40,013 nt of DNA, from the NCBI GenBank assembly GCA_019454985.1, contig JACFNF010000021.1, positions 1-40,013 of the forward strand, read 5' to 3'. Positions 34,435 to 40,013 of the stretch are shown one piece after another. Below the pieces are notes generated by a model. That model worked only from the letters and a program-made list of their open reading frames with translations. It was not told where the DNA came from and searched no databases. This stretch comes from Bacteroidales bacterium. GTDB taxonomy: Bacteria; Bacteroidota; Bacteroidia; Bacteroidales; F082. Made by a program: the position numbers and the translations under genes. The number at the start of each line of letters is the position of its first letter. Position 1 is the stretch's first letter.

Positions 34435-35844
34435 TTATTCAAAAAAATCGGAAGTAAAATTCATGAGATAAACCTGCGAAGTGGCGCGTGTGATAGCTGT
34501 ATAGAGCCAACGCAGATAACCAATATCGAGTTGTTCGGTTTTAAAAATGCCGGAATCAATGAAGACAAGCGGCCATTGTCCGCCCTGGGTTTTATGACAG
34601 GTCAGCGCATAGGCATATTTCACCTGAAGTGCGTTGAAATAAGGATTTTCGCGAATCAAGGCCCATCGCCGGGACTTTGATGTTTCATCGGCATAATCAT
34701 CGGCAATGGCGGCCGTAAGTTTTTGATGGTCGGCTTCGGTGAGGGCTGCGCCTTCCGACATCAGGGTATCGGTAATGATTTTCACCGAGAGCGGCGGTTG
34801 ATCGGGATATTCCACAAAGCGCAGTTCCACGTCGGCGAAATTGAAACCAAAGATTTCCTCTCTCCGGCTGATGCGCATCACTTCGGCAATATCGCCATTG
34901 GCGATGAAACCGCCGGTATCTCCCTCAGCTATCCAGAAATAGTTGTTTTTCACCACCATCAACAGGTCGCCGGTTTCCATTTCGGGTTCCATCCCCAGGA
35001 TTCGTTGCCGGATAGCCTGGTTGTAAAGGTTCGCTCGTCGGTTGGTCCGGCAAATGACCACGGCTTTGCTGAAGTCGCGGCCTCCAAAAGCCGTATTCAT
35101 GAGGTCTTCCATATTTCCAGCATCGAGGATGGAGATGTCGTGAAAGCCGTTGAGCGCAAACATCGGCATTTTGCTGTGGCCTGCAGCAAGTTTTTCGCGT
35201 ATCCGAGTGGCGTTGAATAATATTCCAGAATTGAGCGCCTGCCGCATAACCTCGGTTAGCTCGCAGGAGGCTGCTGTAATGTCGTAAGCGGATTTGAGCA
35301 TTTGCAGGTCGAGAGCCGGGCTAAAACTGAGGCCGACGGGTGGCAGTTGGGCATGGTCGCCAATGAGGAGCAAGCGGCAGTTTTCGCCCGACCACACGTA
35401 TTGCATCAGGTCGTCGAGCAGGCTTCGTCCTGTTTCAGCCGTGCTGTCGGTAATCATTGATGCTTCGTCCACAATGAAAAGACAATGAGTGTGTTTGTTT
35501 GAAGCCAGCACCATTTTACGACGTCCATCAGCCTGGCGGGTATGGAAATAGATTTTTCGATGAATGGTGTGAGCTGTGCGTCCGGAATAAGCTGAAAGCA
35601 CTTTTGCGGCACGACCGGTTGGCGCCAGCAGCACGACTTTCATACGCAAGGCAGGCAAAACTTTCACCAAAGCGGAGACCAAACTCGTTTTACCCGTCCC
35701 GGCAAAACCTTTTAACAGATAAACAGGGTGAATCTTCTTCGAAAGCAAGAAAACCGACAAGTGATGCATCACTTTGGATTGGCCTTCGGTTGGCTCGAAT
35801 CCGAATGCGCGCCGAAGTTCATGATTCAATTGTCGGGAGTCCAT
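34435..35844 (-). CDS. RecD-like superfamily 1B DNA helicase
   Basis: This is an ATP-dependent 5'-3' DNA helicase of the RecD/Dda group, likely in recombination or repair. The 469-aa protein has Walker A GFAGTGKTS (46-54), motif Ia (VLLAPTGRAAKVL), Walker B VDEASMI (125-131), LIGDHAQLPPVG (motif III), a TEVMRQ motif IV, and the C-terminal UvrD-like 2B piece with ALTCHKTQGGQWPLVF and LYTAITRAT. It lacks the long N-terminal domain of RecD2, so it is the short form common in Bacteroidota. Its ATG shares one base with the tamL stop (TGATG), so translation is probably coupled to tamL. No RecB or RecC is nearby. Confidence 0.9.
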   Translation of the reverse strand: MDSRQLNHELRRAFGFEPTEGQSKVMHHLSVFLLSKKIHPVYLLKGFAGTGKTSLVSALVKVLPALRMKVVLLAPTGRAAKVLSAYSGRTAHTIHRKIYFHTRQADGRRKMVLASNKHTHCLFIVDEASMITDSTAETGRSLLDDLMQYVWSGENCRLLLIGDHAQLPPVGLSFSPALDLQMLKSAYDITAASCELTEVMRQALNSGILFNATRIREKLAAGHSKMPMFALNGFHDISILDAGNMEDLMNTAFGGRDFSKAVVICRTNRRANLYNQAIRQRILGMEPEMETGDLLMVVKNNYFWIAEGDTGGFIANGDIAEVMRISRREEIFGFNFADVELRFVEYPDQPPLSVKIITDTLMSEGAALTEADHQKLTAAIADDYADETSKSRRWALIRENPYFNALQVKYAYALTCHKTQGGQWPLVFIDSGIFKTEQLDIGYLRWLYTAITRATSQVYLMNFTSDFFE

Positions 35845-38234
35845 CAGAAAGGATAGCCAATTCCAAAATTCCAGACAAGCTGTTTGAGCTGCAATTTATT
35901 GAAGCGCCAGCGCTCATTTTCGGGAAAAGCAGGGTCGCGTAATGGAATGGCAGCATCGAGGCGAAAAATAAAAAACGAGAAGTCGAAACGGAAACCTAAT
36001 CCGGCATCAAGGGCGATCTCTTTATAAAAAGTGTTGAATCCGAATGTTCCGTTTTTGAAATAAGCCTGGTCATGCAGCGTCCAGATATTTCCTGCATCCA
36101 TAAATAGGGCTCCTTTCAGATAGCTGATGACCGGAAAGCGATATTCGAGGTTCATCTCGAGCTGGATATCACCAATGCGTTCGATGTCAACAGAGTCAGA
36201 ATAAGAGCCCGGTCCGAGATGGCGAAGCTGCCAGCCCCTCATACCGTTTGATCCTCCTGCAAAATAACTTTTCTCGAAAGGCATCTGCACCGAATTACCA
36301 TAAGAATAGCCCACCCCAATCATGGCACGGTAAACTAAACGATGTTCGTGCGATAATACCCGGTAATAGCGTAAATCCTGATCTAAACGTAAATATTGGG
36401 CATAACGAATCCCTAAGACGGTGTAATATTCGTCGGACTGGTTCACAAGGGAAGTGTGATTGAACAGTGAAACCAACCCGCCGGAACTCTCAGCATTAAG
36501 GCGGTAATAGATAAAGTCTTTTAGTTTATCCACATTTTGGCTATTGTATATATAGCTATACATCAAGCTAAGTATCAAGTGGTTGGAGTATTGATCTTTA
36601 AAGCGGCGATTTGTTTGTTTATCTAAAAAATTTTGAAATTCCTCCGAAGGCGACACCTTGACAGAGCTGAGGTTGACCGGGCTAAACAAATGCTGTTCGT
36701 TGGAATTGGTCATCCAGTCGTAGCCAAAAGAGGTTTTGAGGATAGCACGATCGTAATATTGCCTTCTTTGCTTGTTAAAGCCAACACTGACATTGGTTTT
36801 TGGCAAATATTCCCGGGCAAATTGCCTCAATCGGATCGGGCTAAGGAAACGTGGAAAATAGATGCTGGCATCAATACCGGTTTCGAAGGTATTGAAAAAA
36901 GCCGGGCGGCTTTGCCCCTGCACATCAAGTTCGTGTACTTGTTGCGCTTCCACCCCTCCATTGAATCGGAGCCTGAAGATTTCGGAACCTTTGAAAAGGT
37001 TTTTGTTCGAAAACACCAACCCTCCCCTGATGCCCAGATCACCACCATTATTGGTGCCTTCGAGCTCAACGGAGTAGCCGTTTGTCTTGTTTCGCTGAAG
37101 GTAAATTCTGCAATGAAGAAAATTGGAATCTATCGTTTCGGGCATCCCATGCAAAGGAATGGTATCGTATGAGATGTTTGATGCCCGGAAAATTTTCAAG
37201 TTGGTCAGGCCTTTATAGGTTTGCCTCAACTTATTCATACTGAATGGTTCATCTTCATAAATCTGCAATACAGGATTGAAGGTTGACGCCCTGATCCCCA
37301 TTTTTCCGTAAAAGACAAAATTAAGCTTAGACGATTGCGAAGTGGCAGGGTTTTTCCGTTCATAGAAAAGGGTGTCGGCAGGGCCTGTTGCAGGCGTGAA
37401 AGGGTCATGAGCAGGGAAAACCGTGATATCTCGGATAAAATAACGTTTATGAAAAGGAGCTGTCTTTCCATTCCGGTTCAACGGATTACGAACGACCATA
37501 TTGAGGCTTAGCGCATGGCGATTGAGGTTTGTATCCACCTCAAACTGGATATACTCCTTCGTGAAATCGTAATAGCCGTCGTTTCGCAGCAGATTGGTGA
37601 TGCGATCGCGTTCGGTATCAAGAAGATATGCATCATAAACGTTGTTCTTCCTGATCAAAGAAGCCTGTGAACCGACATCCAGGTAACGCAAAAGATTGGT
37701 ATCGGCAATGGTTTGGCGGATGCTATCAACAGTGTAAGGCTGTTTGAGGTTCACTTCATAAACCACAGTAGCCAGCCTGTTTTTATGCAATACCACTTTT
37801 GGCTCAACGGTGCTATTGAAGTAGCCTTTGTTGTAGGTATAACGCGAAAGTTGAAAAGCTATATTGTGATTCTGCGCTTCGTCCACATATATCGGGCCTT
37901 CACCAGAGTTTTGATAAACCCAACGCCAAAGCCAATTTCGCTGGCGACGTTCAGAAAAATAATGAAACCACAGCCCTACCCTGTTGCCAAAAAAACTACG
38001 GTTTGGCTTTTGCGGAATCAGATATTCAAGATCTGATTTAACAAAATTGGCCGGCTTAGCATCCTGAATAACAACCACATTCTTTTTAAGAAGGGCTTTG
38101 TTCTCAGGAATGAAACGAGTGGCTGTGCATGAAGATAAAGCCAAAACCAGAAATAACGCCGGAAGGATAACAACCCACGATGGTGCAATAAGCATTAAAA
38201 TTTTCGGCTTTATGGGCTTAAAAAAAAGGGTCAT
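35844..38234 (-). CDS. TamL-like lipoprotein of the BamA/TamA outer-membrane family
   Basis: This outer-membrane Omp85 protein is likely the Bacteroidota TamA equivalent (TamL), helping to insert membrane proteins or move lipids with TamB. At 796 aa it starts with a basic and hydrophobic leader ending in the lipobox LSSC, so Cys36 would be lipidated, a feature of TamL and not of E. coli TamA. POTRA-like modules follow, then a C-terminal 16-stranded barrel with the Omp85 motif region (FAGGSNGMRGWQLRHLGPG) and the terminal strand WNFGIGYPF ending in Phe. The ATG at 38234 is chosen because a promoter -7 overlaps the upstream ATG at 38288. No tamB gene is seen in the window. Confidence 0.88.
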   Translation of the reverse strand: MTLFFKPIKPKILMLIAPSWVVILPALFLVLALSSCTATRFIPENKALLKKNVVVIQDAKPANFVKSDLEYLIPQKPNRSFFGNRVGLWFHYFSERRQRNWLWRWVYQNSGEGPIYVDEAQNHNIAFQLSRYTYNKGYFNSTVEPKVVLHKNRLATVVYEVNLKQPYTVDSIRQTIADTNLLRYLDVGSQASLIRKNNVYDAYLLDTERDRITNLLRNDGYYDFTKEYIQFEVDTNLNRHALSLNMVVRNPLNRNGKTAPFHKRYFIRDITVFPAHDPFTPATGPADTLFYERKNPATSQSSKLNFVFYGKMGIRASTFNPVLQIYEDEPFSMNKLRQTYKGLTNLKIFRASNISYDTIPLHGMPETIDSNFLHCRIYLQRNKTNGYSVELEGTNNGGDLGIRGGLVFSNKNLFKGSEIFRLRFNGGVEAQQVHELDVQGQSRPAFFNTFETGIDASIYFPRFLSPIRLRQFAREYLPKTNVSVGFNKQRRQYYDRAILKTSFGYDWMTNSNEQHLFSPVNLSSVKVSPSEEFQNFLDKQTNRRFKDQYSNHLILSLMYSYIYNSQNVDKLKDFIYYRLNAESSGGLVSLFNHTSLVNQSDEYYTVLGIRYAQYLRLDQDLRYYRVLSHEHRLVYRAMIGVGYSYGNSVQMPFEKSYFAGGSNGMRGWQLRHLGPGSYSDSVDIERIGDIQLEMNLEYRFPVISYLKGALFMDAGNIWTLHDQAYFKNGTFGFNTFYKEIALDAGLGFRFDFSFFIFRLDAAIPLRDPAFPENERWRFNKLQLKQLVWNFGIGYPF

Positions 38235-38274
38235 TATTCTACTGCCAGCTAAAAAACAAATATCTTTTTTTTTA

Positions 38275-38282
38275 CAAAAGTA
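38275..38282 (-). promoter_or_regulatory. Putative tamL promoter (-7 TACTTTTG)
   Basis: This is an exact TAnnTTTG match on the minus strand, 40 bases before the chosen start. It would lie on the 5' side of a tamL message starting near 38268, which argues against the longer frame. Confidence 0.5.
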
Positions 38283-38419
38283 GCGCAAAGGTTGAATACA
38301 TTCACATAAAAATCACGCTATGCCAAAAGGAGTAGATTTTGATCATAACTTCATTCATTTTATGAAAAGAATTCGTTTTCACGGATGTGTGTCCAATGAA
38401 ATAATTATTTTCGATCAGC

Positions 38420-38452
38420 TTGACAAATAGCGCACTTCTTTTTATATTTTTG
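38420..38452 (+). promoter_or_regulatory. Plus-strand promoter pointing into the IS element
   Basis: TTGAC at 38420-38424 and TATTTTTG at 38445-38452 (22 bases after the TTG) resemble the phylum's promoters. There is no gene downstream on this strand before the insertion sequence. Confidence 0.45.
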
Positions 38453-38508
38453 CACTCAAAACACAACATACGGTTAAACCTCAAACCAATCATATGTCAA
38501 TTTGATAT

Positions 38509-38550
38509 TCACTTAATTATATTTTCATCTGTATATAAATAGTTAAGTGA
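38509..38550. repeat. AT-rich inverted repeat
   Basis: TCACTTAA (38509-38516) pairs with TTAAGTGA (38543-38550) and TTATAT (38517-38522) with ATATAA (38533-38538), with a 4-base bulge and a 10-base loop. It lies in the leader expected from the promoter at 38420-38452. Confidence 0.5.
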
Positions 38551-38719
38551 TTAAAAATCAATCATAAAGTTAAGAGAGTAAATTTTCATCTACGTGCTCC
38601 GGCCAGAATCGCTTCTAGCGTGGCAACAACAGTGGGTGCTTAACTTTTTGAGGATGTCAATTTCATTTTCAGGATAGCATGAAGCTTGCCCAGTAAAAAA
38701 ACGACCTTAGATTGATATT

Positions 38720-39930
38720 TTAACTGGCTGACTCCAATTCCTTAAGTCTTTCCTTGAGGTAGTTGATCTGTTTTTGTTTGCGCTTTTGGCTGTCATCAGC
38801 AGGTTCCTTATAAGGCTCAAGCTTTAGAAGTACAAAATATGCAGCGATCAGAATCTTGTGACCCACGGCAAATAGTGCCTTTTTCTTGCCCCTTCGTGCA
38901 CTGATGGTGTAGTACTTTCTTTTCAAAAAGCCATCTTTCTTTCTTGTGGCACCCCATGCACATTCAACCAAAGTGACTCTCAAATGCTGATTTCCTTTGA
39001 TGGTTTTGGAACTTTTTTTTTACCAGCGCTCTCATTATTGCCCGGGCTCATTCCTCCCAAACTACTTAAGTGATGCTCGTTTGGAAAACGACTCATATCC
39101 GTTCCAATCTCACTTATGATGGCTATGGCGCTGTCTCTTCCTACTCCATCTATGGTTGTCAACAATTCGATTTCAACTTTGTACTTCTCTGCCATCAGGT
39201 CAATCTGCTTTTCGATTTCTTCAACCAATTGCTCTTTCTTCTCAATGCTTCGTTGAATGGTTTGGAGCATAAACCTGTGGTGGTCCCGAAGGTTGCCCTC
39301 GAGGGCTTTGATAATTTCAGCTTTGGCAGCCTTGGTCTTTCCATGCACAAGCCTGGATAATACCACAGGGTCTCTTTCTCCTGATATCAATGCCTTGATC
39401 ACCTGCTTGCCGCTCACACTATCGGCTTTCATGACTGTGGATAGTTTGATGTTCGCATCTTCAAGTACTCTGTACAACCGATTACTTTCACTACCGATTT
39501 GTTGCACCTGTTTCTTCTTGTAACGAACCAAATCACGTAAGTCCCTTATTTCCACAGGCGGAATAAAACTACCTTTAAGTAATCCGCCTAATAGCAGCTT
39601 ACTCAACCAGGCACTGTCTTTCTTGTCGGTCTTGTGGCCGGGAATGTTTTTCACGTGACGTGCATTGACCAGAATTACCTCGAAAAATTCTTCCAGTATG
39701 TTGTATACCGGTTTCCAATAAACTCCGGTGCTTTCTATCGCTACATGCGTAACCCCTCTCTGTTTGCACCAATCTCTTAACTCTGTCAAAGAACTTGTGT
39801 AGGCCTCGAACGTCCGAGTCTCGTAACTTTGATCACTGCTTCGGATGGTCGCTACTATTACCGCCTGATGTACATCTATGCCGCAGCCTACCGCGACAAT
39901 TTGCGGAAAATTTACCCCTTGTGTTTCCAT
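38720..39930 (-). pseudogene. IS110-family transposase, frame interrupted at an A9 run
   Basis: This transposase has a RuvC-like DEDD domain and a C-terminal serine (Tnp) domain. In IS110 elements these act with an element-encoded guide RNA. The first part (38980-39930, 316 aa from the ATG at 39930) carries Asp19 (GIDVHQ), Glu66 (IESTGVYW), Asp102 and Asp105 (TDKKDSAWL), and the motif SPGNNESAGKKK with probable catalytic Ser301. The frame then runs through nine A (39013-39021), leaves homology and stops. One extra A restores the family sequence (KGNQHLRVTLVECAWGATRKK) through the second part to 38720, about 403 aa in all. It is either a recent frameshift, slippage-dependent expression, or an assembly error in the homopolymer. 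Confidence 0.85.
39013..39021 (-). other. A9 homopolymer at the transposase frame break
   Basis: Nine A on the coding strand (nine T on the plus strand) lie 2-3 codons after the catalytic Ser301. Adding one A, or a -1 shift, joins the two halves in frame. Such runs are known sites of polymerase or ribosome slippage in other insertion sequences. Confidence 0.75.
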
Positions 39931-40013
39931 AGTGTCAACTTTTAATTTCACCCTCAAAGGTCGAAACTATATTCATTACAGTGGGTATGATTAAAGCTTA
40001 TGGATATTTCATT

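Larger units (their letters stand above)
38289..38628. other. Non-coding stretch between tamL and the IS110 element
   Basis: No convincing gene is present. The region holds a plus-strand promoter (38420-38452), an AT-rich inverted repeat (38509-38550) and a small nested hairpin (GCCA/TGGC and CGC/GCG, 38602-38624) next to the IS. A 36-codon plus-strand frame (38321-38431) is not supported. Confidence 0.5.
38629..39986 (-). mobile_element. IS110-family insertion sequence (ends uncertain)
   Basis: A DEDD-type transposase gene is bounded by a 9-base direct repeat, ACAGTGGGT, at 38629-38637 and 39978-39986, about 1.35 kb apart, which fits an IS110-family element. A 7-base inverted pair (TTTGAGG at 38647-38653, CCTCAAA at 39952-39958) lies just inside both ends. 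The short non-coding sides (~83 nt after and ~48 nt before the gene) would suit the IS1111-like subgroup. The window stops 27 bases past the right repeat, so the true ends are not proven. Confidence 0.6.

Noticed and set aside
38321..38431. 36-codon plus-strand frame before the orphan promoter
   Set aside because: It is short, has no clear promoter or family match, and overlaps the orphan promoter's -33 element.
38302..38493. 63-codon minus-strand frame in the tamL-IS gap
   Set aside because: It is AT-rich with poor composition and no supporting context, and the orphan plus-strand promoter lies across it.
38521..38591. 10-base direct repeat ATTTTCATCT (38521-38530 and 38582-38591)
   Set aside because: It is short and AT-rich, with no relation to the transposase gene ends, so it is likely chance.

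Overview
The window looks like chromosomal DNA of a free-living or environmental member of the Bacteroidota, probably Bacteroidales/Marinilabiliales-like. Evidence: a short (287 aa) primary sigma factor of the Bacteroidota type; many promoters with the TAnnTTTG -7 element and a TTG/TTTG -33 element; almost no Shine-Dalgarno sequences; a lipoprotein form of the TamA barrel (TamL); and the gene order rpsO-pnp-rpoD. No plasmid, phage, CRISPR or rRNA signature is visible. Most genes are housekeeping. The accessory parts are the xanthine dehydrogenase operon, the hypCDE cluster and an insertion sequence at the right edge.

Layout. 1-579: end of a secreted or outer-membrane barrel-like protein. 713-2869: Kef-type cation/proton antiporter with a cytoplasmic Usp-like region. 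2945-5331: hypC-hypD-hypE, maturation of the [NiFe]-hydrogenase Fe(CN)2CO group. 5357-9527 (all minus): zinc-ribbon protein, PepD dipeptidase, orphan receiver domain, Rpe, primary sigma factor. 9575-12199 (minus): pnp and rpsO. 12548-18394 (plus): xanthine dehydrogenase operon, made of an unknown membrane protein, XdhA (2Fe-2S + FAD), XdhB (Mo), an Mpv17/PMP22-like membrane protein and XdhC. 18566-19105: type 1 IPP isomerase. 19218-24311 (minus): tRNA-Gln, rimP, nusA, infB. 24450-25547: ychF. 25561-28158 (minus): clpB. 28394-32068 (minus): large hybrid histidine kinase with two extracytoplasmic regions. 32387-34315: rpsA. 34435-38234 (minus): tamL followed by a RecD-like helicase. About 38630-39986: an IS110-family element whose transposase frame is broken at an A9 run.

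How the genes work together. The xdh genes form one transcription unit with overlapping or closely spaced genes. XdhC matures the molybdenum cofactor for XdhAB, and two membrane proteins of unknown role are built into the unit. The rimP-nusA-infB operon is preceded by a tRNA gene and contains an intrinsic-terminator-like hairpin in the rimP leader, which resembles the metY-rimP-nusA-infB arrangement of E. coli. HypC, HypD and HypE act together, but no hydrogenase and no hypA, hypB or hypF is in view.

I found no clear, wholly new multi-gene system. The observations I would follow first are the Mpv17-family gene inside a purine-oxidation operon, the terminator-in-leader arrangement upstream of rimP, the frameshift just after the catalytic serine of the IS110 transposase, and the structured rpsA and clpB leaders.
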